A DNA stretch of 64,000 bases, from positions 157,010 to 221,009 of the forward strand of contig JAEWLJ010000015.1 of assembly GCA_023393455.1 (NCBI GenBank). Reading direction: 5' to 3'. This document shows positions 18,658-26,266 of this stretch, in pieces. The notes below the pieces were generated by a model. It was not told where the DNA came from, did not search any database, and saw only the letters and a list, made by a program, of their open reading frames with translations. Made by a program: the position numbers and the translations under genes. Within the stretch, counting starts at the first letter, position 1, and the number at the start of each line of letters is the position of its first letter. This DNA is from Methanobacteriota archaeon. GTDB taxonomy: Archaea; Halobacteriota; Methanomicrobia; Methanomicrobiales; Methanoculleaceae.

Positions 18658-18951
18658 TCACTTCCGGCGTGCCGCGAGCTCGTCGAGCACGTCGCCGACA
18701 TCGGTGCCGGATGCCTGGAGCGCCACAAGCAGGTGGAAGAGGAGATCGGCCGCCTCGGAGACCGTCCTCTCCGGGACCTGATTCTTCGCGGCGAGGATGA
18801 ACTCGACCGCTTCTTCACCGACCTTTTCGAGGGATTTATCGACCCCTTTCCGGTGGGTCAGGACGGAACTGACGTAACTCTCGGCAGACGGGTGTTCCGC
18901 CCGGTCCTGGATGACCTGCCAGACCTCTTCGAGGATATCCCAGTCACGCAT
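18658..18951 (-). CDS. hisE: Phosphoribosyl-ATP pyrophosphatase
   Basis: 97 aa from the ATG at 18951. The MazG-like all-alpha signature is present: EEAVEFILAAKN and EAADLLFHLLV, which supply the metal-binding acidic residues. It hydrolyses PRATP to PRAMP in histidine synthesis. It overlaps the end of the NusA-like gene by 8 bp, so it is translated as the second gene of a two-gene operon; no other his gene is near. Confidence 0.9.
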   Translation of the reverse strand: MRDWDILEEVWQVIQDRAEHPSAESYVSSVLTHRKGVDKSLEKVGEEAVEFILAAKNQVPERTVSEAADLLFHLLVALQASGTDVGDVLDELAARRK

Positions 18952-19384
18952 GGGCCTCACCTCCTGCGAGCACCTCGCCAAGTTCGGTATCGAAGTACCG
19001 GGAGAGGAGAACCCGTGCCTTCTCGATGGTGCATCCGCCTTTTCCTATCGCGATGCCGAGGTCGCTTTCGCTGACATACACCGTGAGCTTCCCGTCGTCT
19101 CTCTTCGCGATGCCGACGACGGCGGCAGGCTTGAAGACGTTCTTCGCGAACTGCTCGATCTCCGCCGAGTACTCGACCATCTCGATGCGTTTACCAAGAA
19201 CCCTCTGCATCTTCCTGATATTGCTCCCCTGCCGGCCGATGGCGAGACCCATGTCTCCTTCTTTTATGAGGTATACTATGCGGTCGAAGCGCTCGTCGAT
19301 GATGCAGTCGAGCGCAGTCGCCCGGGTAAGAATTCTCAACTCTTCGATATATCTTCGTTCTTTAAAGCATATGGTTGGTATCAT
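18944..19384 (-). CDS. NusA-like transcription factor (two KH domains)
   Basis: 146 aa from the ATG at 19384. Two KH motifs are visible, GLAIGRQGSNIRKM (about 51-64) and GIAIGKGGCTIEKA (about 111-124). This is the archaeal NusA-like protein that consists only of the RNA-binding KH part and lacks the bacterial N-terminal and S1 domains. In many archaea it is next to ribosomal protein and RNAP genes; here its neighbour is hisE. Confidence 0.88.
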   Translation of the reverse strand: MIPTICFKERRYIEELRILTRATALDCIIDERFDRIVYLIKEGDMGLAIGRQGSNIRKMQRVLGKRIEMVEYSAEIEQFAKNVFKPAAVVGIAKRDDGKLTVYVSESDLGIAIGKGGCTIEKARVLLSRYFDTELGEVLAGGEAHA

Positions 19385-19878
19385 TGAAGCGGTCCCCAAT
19401 GGGAATGATGCGGTATGATATAGTCGCTCGCGGGATATATATCTGAGTACCCCGGGCACCGGGGGGAAGAGGCCGGCGGAGAGGAGTGCGCCCGTTTTCT
19501 CACCCGGACGGTGCCTCTCGTGGTGCTGTGAGGATCCCGGGGCCGGGAGATAGATATCCGGCTGGATTGGAGTTAGTAGAGACAGGGGAGGGGGCAAGCC
19601 CCCTCCCCGTCGGCCCCGCACCCAATGGCGATATCCCCACGGTCCACTGCATGGGGAGATACTGGAATGGGTGTAATCCTGGTTCCCCTCCCGTGACACG
19701 GCTTCCCACTGGCTATCGCCACGCACTGCCCCCGCCCCTCGTGGGCGGGGGAGGAGGCCGAAGGCCGGGCGGGGTGGGTGCTACTGATGTCTAGGACCGG
19801 TGGAGGCAGGGGAGGAGCGCCGCGAGCCGGATCCATCCTCAGGACGGCGGCCCGCACCCAAATTCGCGGAAAACCCCA
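19385..19878. other. 494-bp intergenic region with two perfect hairpins
   Basis: No convincing gene. It contains the promoter of the NusA-like gene and two strong inverted repeats. The first is 19585-19595 with 19598-19608 (11-bp GC stem, 2-nt loop); the second is 19729-19737 with 19743-19751 (9-bp stem, 5-nt loop). Neither is followed by a T run, so they do not look like ordinary terminators. Open frames here have GC-driven, biased composition and no family resemblance. Confidence 0.5.
19426..19445 (-). promoter_or_regulatory. TATA box for the nusA-like/hisE operon
   Basis: GATATATATC at 19434-19443, the only AT-rich block in this area, lies about 50 bp before the ATG at 19384 on the minus strand, correctly placed for a leader of ~25 nt. 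Confidence 0.5.
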
Positions 19879-21312
19879 CTAGCACTTCTGCAGGATCATC
19901 TTGATCGCTGCCCCTTCGCCCGGTTTGCCGGGAACCCGGTCGCCCGCCCAGACGCGTCCGCCGTAGCGGGTCACGAGGGTCTTGACGAGGTGAAGCCCGA
20001 GACCCCTGCCCCCGGAGGGGGTTTTGCTCCCCTCACGGCTGAAACGGTCGAAGATGTTCGGCTTCGCGTGATCCGGTATGCCGATGCCGGTGTCGGCGAC
20101 GGTGAGTATCACGGTGTCGGTGGTCTCCATGACGGATATATCGATCCTGACCTTCATGCCGCCGAACTTGATGCTGTTGCTGACCAGGTTCGATATGGTG
20201 TGCTCAAGAAGGGGGTTTGCCCAGACCATGCAGGTCCCCCCCTCATACCTGATATCGATGCCCGCATACCGGTGCACCTGGTCGCGGATGGTGGCGGTGA
20301 GGTCGATCGGCTCCAGGCGGATGCTGTGCCGGTCGAGGGTGGTCAGCAGTTCGACGTTCTTGATGACGTTGATCCCCTGCTCGATCATGATTTTGACCCT
20401 CTGGGCGAGTTCCGCCTCCTCGCCGGAGAGCCGGTCGCGGAGCATCTCGATGATCGTTGCCGCAACCATGCTGGTGTTATAGATGTCGGTGCCGAGCAGG
20501 TCGAGGTAGAGGCTGGAGAGCCGGCTGGCCTGTTCGCAGGCGATCTCCCGGGTGAGGTCCCGGCCCACCCCGGTCGCGGCCACGGTCTTCCCGGAAGCGT
20601 TGTGCAGGGGGTGGATGGCTATCTGAAACGACCGTTCCTCACCGCGCCATGAGAACGACCGGGTCTCCGCTACGGTCTCCCCCGTCTCGATGACCCGGGA
20701 CGCCGCCCCAACCAGAAAGTCAGCCTCTTCCGGCGGAAACAGGGCATAGGGCGTCTTGCCCACGATTTCATCCGGATTTTCGCCCAGGTTCCAGCCGCCG
20801 CCCCAGAAGAACTGGGTGAAGATGCCGTCCCCGTCGAGCGTGAAGATCATGTCGGGCAGGGTGCTCGCCAGGATCTGCACCTGCTCCTCCGGCACGCCGC
20901 GGGACTCGTCGGCCGCCTCCTCGTGCGGGGCCTCGCGGAAGGTCTCGACCGCACCGATCTGCCGACCGCCGGTATCGTAGAGGGGGGCTGCCACGCAGAT
21001 GGTCGTTCTCCCGGAGAACGCGGGGATCTGCGACTCAGCGAGCAGTTCTTCGCCTTCGTGGTGCAGCAGGCGGTAATGGGCGCTCCCGGCATCCTCGTGA
21101 GTCAGGATGCTGTTTGCCAGTGTGGGACATGCCTCGCCGAACAACGCCTTTCCATGAGCGTACCCGCCTTTTCCCACGATCTCTTCCGCCGGGATGCCGG
21201 TGGACAACTCCATGCTCTCGTTCCAGACGATCACCCGCCCCTCGCAGTCGAGGACGAGCGTCGGCTGCTGGAGGTGGGCGAAGATACTCACGGGTATCTG
21301 GCTGTGGTTCAT
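19879..21312 (-). CDS. PAS-domain sensor kinase-like protein lacking the phosphoacceptor His
   Basis: 477 aa from the ATG at 21312. Two PAS domains (about residues 10-130 and 145-260) precede a DHp-like helix and an HATPase domain with N box VSNSIKFGG, G1 DTGIGIP and G2 GGRGLGLHLVK. In this archaeal kinase type the DHp motif is normally DLLxHDIxN. Here it reads LDLLGTDIYN, with Thr275 (codon ACC) at the His position. The ATPase site looks intact but autophosphorylation on His should be impossible. It is likely a pseudokinase or signalling scaffold. It is soluble (no membrane helix). Confidence 0.85.
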   Translation of the reverse strand: MNHSQIPVSIFAHLQQPTLVLDCEGRVIVWNESMELSTGIPAEEIVGKGGYAHGKALFGEACPTLANSILTHEDAGSAHYRLLHHEGEELLAESQIPAFSGRTTICVAAPLYDTGGRQIGAVETFREAPHEEAADESRGVPEEQVQILASTLPDMIFTLDGDGIFTQFFWGGGWNLGENPDEIVGKTPYALFPPEEADFLVGAASRVIETGETVAETRSFSWRGEERSFQIAIHPLHNASGKTVAATGVGRDLTREIACEQASRLSSLYLDLLGTDIYNTSMVAATIIEMLRDRLSGEEAELAQRVKIMIEQGINVIKNVELLTTLDRHSIRLEPIDLTATIRDQVHRYAGIDIRYEGGTCMVWANPLLEHTISNLVSNSIKFGGMKVRIDISVMETTDTVILTVADTGIGIPDHAKPNIFDRFSREGSKTPSGGRGLGLHLVKTLVTRYGGRVWAGDRVPGKPGEGAAIKMILQKC

Positions 21313-21733
21313 GGATTCCCTGACTCCTTTCTGTTCTATCTTCACCGTATCACCCGGGAACAGTTCTCGTCCCGCAACGCCGCGAGAAGGCTCTCTCGCC
21401 CGAAACTCCGGGTGAGCCCTCTGTCGCGGCTGATGTACGCCCCCTTGTATATCACTGTTCGGGGCGAACGCACAGGAAAAAGGTCTGGGGCGGCCGCTTA
21501 AAAGAGTGTCTATTTATCTTCTGCGAAATATACTATCAAAAAGATTTACTATTTATACCTTCCCAGTTCGTTCTCCTGATAATCGGAAAGTATTCCCACA
21601 ACCGCTCTATTTTGGTTGAGTGTCGCCATAAGCGGCCGCATTTATTCGCCTGCCAGGATCCGGGTGGCGGAACGCGAATCCGGGAGATCGCGTCTATCGC
21701 GTAGATTAATATTTGAGTATTTGCAGATCATAG
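21313..21733. other. Divergent promoter region between the sensor gene and the DUF432-mscS operon
   Basis: No gene seen. AT-rich sequence at about 21,510-21,570 probably serves the minus-strand sensor gene. A TATA-like GATTAATATTTGAG at about 21,703-21,716 is centred ~25 bp before the DUF432 ATG, which would make that mRNA leaderless. Confidence 0.45.
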
Positions 21734-22438
21734 ATGATGTTCGGGCGTTACAGGGACATTTTCCACCAGGAATCCGGCGATATTATGGTGGAAACCAGGA
21801 GCATCGACGGGTTCCTGACGTACCGACGCAGGTGCGAAGGGCAGACGTTCGAGCGGATCCTGGTCTCAAAGATGGGTGAGGTCGTCATCAACCCGGTGGA
21901 GCCGGGCAGTCTCCCCGAGGACATCACGGACTTCCTGATGATGGAGTTCCCCCCGATGATGATCGAGCCCGGCGCCACCCAGACGGTCTACCTGAAGTTT
22001 CCCGTCGAGATCGGCGTTTTTATAGAGTCTGCAAGGGATGTCGAGGTGTTCGATGTCTTCGGCCTTGGCACCCAGAAGTATACGCTCTACGGTCCTCCGG
22101 CAGACGGGGTCATTGCCCTGTATTGCCGGAGCGCGATCTACCCGGATATCCCTCTGGTCGATCTCTATCGCGAGGGGGTGATGGAGCTCTCCATCCAGAA
22201 CCTCTCCCCCGAGTGGATGGAGGTCTCGTGTGCGGTCTTTAACAGCGTCGATATGAAGATCTACTTCGGCGACTTCGTTGCGACCTCCGCCACGATGCGG
22301 ATCATCTCCAGAACGCTCGCGGAGACCGACTTCGTCGACGCGCCTCTCCGGCCCGGCATGGAGAAGGCCATGGAGTTGAACAGGGCCCGCAAGATCCCGG
22401 GGCTCAACCGGGGTCACCTGATGGAGTGGGGGCACTGA
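21734..22438 (+). CDS. DUF432 family protein
   Basis: 234 aa, mostly beta-rich, with the DUF432 features YLKFPVEIGVFIES and LYGPPADGVIALYC. The family is archaeal and is repeatedly found next to MscS-type channels, as here, where the stop overlaps the mscS start (TGATG). A regulatory or accessory role for the channel is inferred from that conserved neighbourhood only. The promoter spacing suggests a leaderless transcript. Confidence 0.8.
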   Translation: MMFGRYRDIFHQESGDIMVETRSIDGFLTYRRRCEGQTFERILVSKMGEVVINPVEPGSLPEDITDFLMMEFPPMMIEPGATQTVYLKFPVEIGVFIESARDVEVFDVFGLGTQKYTLYGPPADGVIALYCRSAIYPDIPLVDLYREGVMELSIQNLSPEWMEVSCAVFNSVDMKIYFGDFVATSATMRIISRTLAETDFVDAPLRPGMEKAMELNRARKIPGLNRGHLMEWGH

Positions 22439-23298
22439 TGGCATTCAATATGACCGAGATCCTGGAGATACCGATCGGTGTCGGCGATATCACCCTTGTA
22501 AATATCCTGTATTTTACCGTCATCCTCATCGTCGGCGTGATCATTGCGAAGATAGTCGCGATAAACGTCCGCAGAATCCTCGCTGAGCGGTTGCCCAAGA
22601 ATGAATCCGAACTGTTTGCAAAACTGATCTACTACATCATCATCATATGGGCATTCGTCATCGCGCTCCCGCAGTTACAGTTCGACCTTTCAGGACTCCT
22701 GGTAGCGGGAGGAGTCGCCGGTCTGGTCATCGGTTTTGCCAGCCAGAGCGTCGTCTCGAACCTGATCTCCGGCCTCTTCCTGATGTTCGAGCGCCCCATC
22801 AAGCTCGGGGACAACATCAACGTCGCCGATGTCAGCGGCAGCGTCGAGGATGTCCGTATCCTTTCGACGGTCATCAAGACCTACGACGGGATCTATATCC
22901 GGATCCCGAACGAGAAGGTCTTCACCTCGAATATCACGAACTACGTCCATAACGCAGCCCGGCGGTTCACGTACGAGATCCGCATCCGATACGAGGACGA
23001 CGCCGATGAAGCGATCCGGATTGCCAGGGAGGTCATCGAGAAGCACCCCTTCGCACTCAAGAACCCGGCCCCTTCGGTCTTCGTCGACAACTTCGGCGAG
23101 CACAGCGTCAACCTGACCGCCTACATATGGGCGCCGGCCCGGAACTGGTGGGACGTCCGCACAGATCTCCTCTGGAAGATCAAAGTTGCGCTCGAAGAGA
23201 ACGGCATCGAGATACCCATCCCGCAGCGCACCGTCCGGTTTGTGGACGGGTTCGAGGGGAAGAACCGGGGTGGAGAGATGAACGGAGAGAACGAGTAA
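22438..23298 (+). CDS. mscS: MscS-family small mechanosensitive channel
   Basis: 286 aa. Three N-terminal hydrophobic helices (about 22-45, 65-85 and 90-110) are followed by the pore helix glycine/alanine pattern GGVAGLVIGFASQSVVSN and then the beta domain with FERPIKLGDNI. This is the minimal MscS topology, with a cytoplasmic vestibule domain. It releases solutes on osmotic downshift. The second gene of the DUF432-mscS operon, started by an ATG at 22438. Confidence 0.9.
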   Translation: MAFNMTEILEIPIGVGDITLVNILYFTVILIVGVIIAKIVAINVRRILAERLPKNESELFAKLIYYIIIIWAFVIALPQLQFDLSGLLVAGGVAGLVIGFASQSVVSNLISGLFLMFERPIKLGDNINVADVSGSVEDVRILSTVIKTYDGIYIRIPNEKVFTSNITNYVHNAARRFTYEIRIRYEDDADEAIRIAREVIEKHPFALKNPAPSVFVDNFGEHSVNLTAYIWAPARNWWDVRTDLLWKIKVALEENGIEIPIPQRTVRFVDGFEGKNRGGEMNGENE

Positions 23299-23304
23299 CC
23301 TTTT

Positions 23305-23970
23305 TTATCCCACCCGGTGCGTCTTCCCGACGCCGCCGGGCACGAACGACCCCGGGTAGCGCCCCGCAATTTCCCCGATCCGGTCGGTGCAGTGCGACGC
23401 CGAGAGGTAGGCCACCCCTGCGAGCGCGTCGATGTCCTCGCCCGAGACGGTGTGGAGCCCGCCGATGACGCCCCATACCGGCCCGATCTGCGAGACCCGC
23501 TCGATGATCCGGCCGATGTGGGGGTGTGCGCACCCGGTGACGATCAGGTGACCGTCCGGCGTCGATAATACGAGCGACTGCTCCCGGATACCCGTCCCGA
23601 GCGGCCCGGTCACGGCGATGCCGTCCGCGACCTCCGTCCACTCCGCCACGATCCGCGGCTCGGTGTACTTCCGAATCAGCGACAGCGTCTTTTCGGAGAA
23701 GGCATCGTGTACAAAGACCTCCATCGACGGGTTCGCGGCAAGAACCGCTTCGATGCCGCCGATATGGTCCCAGTGGTCGTGGGAGAGGACGAGACGCCGG
23801 ATGCCCGCAGGGTCGATGCCGAGCGCCTCCATATTGGATACGAGCACGTCTCCTTTTGCCCCGGTGTCAAAGAGCAGCCCTGCCTCTTCTATCAGGCAGG
23901 AGAACCCCCAGTCCGCCATGAGCCCCTCCCGGCAGGGGATGTTGTTGTAGACCTCGGTTATCGTGAACAT
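23305..23970 (-). CDS. Metallo-beta-lactamase-fold hydrolase, COG1237 type
   Basis: 221 aa. Metal-binding motif SHDHWDH is at about residues 63-69, followed by a second His-containing motif CAHPHI and a C-terminal SHCT. The N-terminal FSCLIEE followed by LLFDTGAKGD is typical of COG1237 proteins, annotated as 7,8-dihydropterin-6-yl-methyl-aminobenzene 5'-phosphate synthase-like hydrolases, possibly related to methanopterin metabolism. Substrate is not established. Converges with mscS. Confidence 0.75.
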   Translation of the reverse strand: MFTITEVYNNIPCREGLMADWGFSCLIEEAGLLFDTGAKGDVLVSNMEALGIDPAGIRRLVLSHDHWDHIGGIEAVLAANPSMEVFVHDAFSEKTLSLIRKYTEPRIVAEWTEVADGIAVTGPLGTGIREQSLVLSTPDGHLIVTGCAHPHIGRIIERVSQIGPVWGVIGGLHTVSGEDIDALAGVAYLSASHCTDRIGEIAGRYPGSFVPGGVGKTHRVG

Positions 23971-24078
23971 AGGAGAGATTTTCAGGTCTCTCCTCTGAGG
24001 GGATTATGCTTTCCGATGGGGCAGTCCGGGGTTCGGAGCCCCCGGACCTCGCAGACGAAAAAGAGGTGGTAGAGGTGA

Positions 24079-24816
24079 TCAGGAGATGACGTAGGATATG
24101 GAGACGGTGGCGGTCACGTCGATCTCGCCGACCTCGAGCGGGGTCGGGGCCGCTCCGCTGGCTGGCTTCTCCATGCCCGAGTAGCGGTTGTCATAGGCCA
24201 TGGGCACGTAGCTGCCGCCGACATTGACCTCTTTGACGTCGAGGATGGTCTTGCCGATGGCTGCGGCGACGGCGTCGGCGTCGCCCCGTGCCTGCGCCAC
24301 CGCGGCGGTCAGGGCCTGCGACCGGAACTCCTGCTGCTTTGCGTCGCTCAGGGTGAACGCGAACCGGTTGACCTTGTTTGCACCGTTCGCGACCGCGAGG
24401 TCGACGATCTCGCCTGCACGGTCCACGTCGTTTAACGTGACCTCGAGGCTGTTGACGACCCGGTAGTACTTGACCCTGGCGGTTGTCAGGCCCCTGCTGT
24501 CGGTCTCGGTTATCGGGATGATGTTGTAGCCGGCGGTCCTGATATCCTTCTCCGGGATGCCCGCCCTCTTCAGTGCGTTGACCACGGCGTCCATCCTCTC
24601 TGCGTTCTGCTGCTGTGCCGTCTTGACATCGGTGTTCTCGGTCTCGACCGCGAAGACGACGACGGCCTCATCAGGCGTGGTCGTCACCTTGCCCGTGCCG
24701 GAGACGTGGATCAGCTTGTCCCTGGATTCCTGCGGCAACTGTGCGGTGACGCTGCCGATCACCGCGGCGCAGAGAACCATCAGGGCGATCCCCAGAAGTG
24801 CTGCTTTTCCTCGCAT
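24079..24816 (-). CDS. Secreted SIMPL-domain protein (DUF541)
   Basis: 245 aa from the ATG at 24816; the upstream TTG at 24825 is weaker. A typical signal peptide (basic MRGKAALLG, hydrophobic core, AQLPQ cleavage region near residue 26) is followed by a SIMPL domain starting IHVSGTGKVTTTPDEA. The family has periplasmic or extracellular members in many prokaryotes, of unknown biochemical function. Single-gene unit. Confidence 0.85.
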   Translation of the reverse strand: MRGKAALLGIALMVLCAAVIGSVTAQLPQESRDKLIHVSGTGKVTTTPDEAVVVFAVETENTDVKTAQQQNAERMDAVVNALKRAGIPEKDIRTAGYNIIPITETDSRGLTTARVKYYRVVNSLEVTLNDVDRAGEIVDLAVANGANKVNRFAFTLSDAKQQEFRSQALTAAVAQARGDADAVAAAIGKTILDVKEVNVGGSYVPMAYDNRYSGMEKPASGAAPTPLEVGEIDVTATVSISYVIS

Positions 24817-25036
24817 ACGTATCAATCATCTCTTGAATCGGCAAAAATATATATCTTGCTTTAGCTACGAGAATTTTCGTAGTTTTAACCGGGCGGATCC
24901 GGAAATACGTCGTTTTGCTCCGCGATTGCCCTGTCGCTCCCCCTTCTGGAGCACCGGCTCGCCGTCCGGCCGTCGCTACCGGGTGCACGACCCCGCCCCG
25001 GATCATCTTTTATATGAGGGGGTGTCCGGAGGCGGC

Positions 25037-25321
25037 ATGCTCGGCGAGTTCGAGACCCTGCAACGGCAGGCCATGATGGTGGAGATCGAGGAGATCATCC
25101 AGGCGACGCCCGACTACACCGATGTCAGAGAGGCGCTCCGGTCGCGCAACTTCATACCGGAGCGGGACGAGGAGAAGATCGCGATATGGGTGCAGCCCGA
25201 ACTCGGGATCTTCGTCCTCCTGCAGATGAACCTCGGGGGCGGGTACGCGGGCTACCGGGTGGCCTCCTACGATGACCTGGAAGAGGGCGAAGACGGGCCT
25301 GTCGGGTTCAACGCCCGGTAA
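25037..25321 (+). CDS. Small conserved hypothetical protein, tandem paralogue 1
   Basis: 94 aa, acidic, no known domain recognised. The ATG at 25037 follows GGAGGCGG, and a TATA-like TTTTATATG lies at about 25,008-25,016. It is clearly related to the next gene: both have a DYTDVREALRSRNF / TYDEVRELLGTLGF segment, then a strand pattern ending in IFVLLQMNL / LFVLVQIDP and a final YDDLEE / FEEVEG. Confidence 0.65.
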   Translation: MLGEFETLQRQAMMVEIEEIIQATPDYTDVREALRSRNFIPERDEEKIAIWVQPELGIFVLLQMNLGGGYAGYRVASYDDLEEGEDGPVGFNAR

Positions 25322-25408
25322 CCTCCTTCTGGGACCCGCTGGCAGGCTCACCTTTCATCGCCCTCTGCCGGGTCAGGTTTATCCGAGCGTATGCGGTATG
25401 GTCGGCGT

Positions 25409-25675
25409 ATGCCGGAACAGGTACCCCTCAACCGGGACGCACAGGAGGCCATGAAGGCCAGGATCAGGGAGAAACTCGCGGCGGACCCCACCTACGACGA
25501 GGTCCGGGAACTTCTTGGAACTCTCGGGTTCCACGCGAAGGAGGACAGGCGCGCCCTTGCCCTCTGGGAGAACGGCGAGCACGAACTCTTTGTGCTGGTG
25601 CAGATCGACCCGGAGACCGGGAGGCTGCGCGACCACGCGGTGAGCACCTTTGAGGAGGTGGAGGGGTTCGAGTAG
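25409..25675 (+). CDS. Small conserved hypothetical protein, tandem paralogue 2
   Basis: 88 aa from the ATG at 25409. Related to the preceding gene over its whole length (see the paired segments listed there), so the two probably arose by tandem duplication. No catalytic or metal-binding motif. Function unknown. Confidence 0.65.
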   Translation: MPEQVPLNRDAQEAMKARIREKLAADPTYDEVRELLGTLGFHAKEDRRALALWENGEHELFVLVQIDPETGRLRDHAVSTFEEVEGFE

Positions 25676-25682
25676 TCCCGGT

Positions 25683-26117
25683 TCATGCCCGGTCTGTGAA
25701 GAGCCCGATATACCCCGCGATGAGCGCGATGACGAAGACGAAGAGGTAGACCGGGAGCGAGAGCGCCTCCTCGAGGGCGGAGAAGACACCAACACCGGTG
25801 ATCTCGCCGATGAGCAGGAAGAGCCGGACGAGGAAGATGACCAGGAGCACGGCGCCGGATGCGAAAAAGACCGGACCGGGCAGGCTCATAGGGATTGGAA
25901 GCGCCCCGAAGAGGTCGCCGACGAGGAAGAGGGCCGATATCAGGATGAGCAACCCGAGGTTGGCGTTGAGGAACTCGACGAGCTGGAGGAAGACCGGTGC
26001 CTGGACGTAGGTGCCCGCGAGGATGTTCAATACGGCGAGCACGATCAGGAAGACGACGATCCCGATGACTCCCGATATGAGGACTCCGGCGACCGACTCC
26101 TTCCTGTGTCCTGCCAT
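25683..26117 (-). CDS. Small four-helix membrane protein
   Basis: 144 aa. Four hydrophobic segments (about 10-30, 50-70, 80-103 and 118-140) with short polar loops; the N terminus MAGHRKES is cytoplasmic-like. No family recognised. It converges with the tandem hypothetical pair, with an 7-bp gap. Confidence 0.6.
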   Translation of the reverse strand: MAGHRKESVAGVLISGVIGIVVFLIVLAVLNILAGTYVQAPVFLQLVEFLNANLGLLILISALFLVGDLFGALPIPMSLPGPVFFASGAVLLVIFLVRLFLLIGEITGVGVFSALEEALSLPVYLFVFVIALIAGYIGLFTDRA

Positions 26118-26266
26118 GCGATCCTTGTGGGGGTAAAAGGCATCTCGATCTTATGGAGTTACCGGCCGGGGCTTCTTCCGTCAAAGACCACAACCTTCAA
26201 GTCGGCACCGACGATGAATTAACCCGGGGTTGGAGGGCGCACAGTCTCTGCCTTCCGGTGAGCGTC

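Noticed and set aside
19486..19794. Plus-strand frame of about 100 codons in the gap before the NusA-like gene.
   Set aside because: It spans the two hairpins and consists of low-complexity Gly/Pro-rich sequence.
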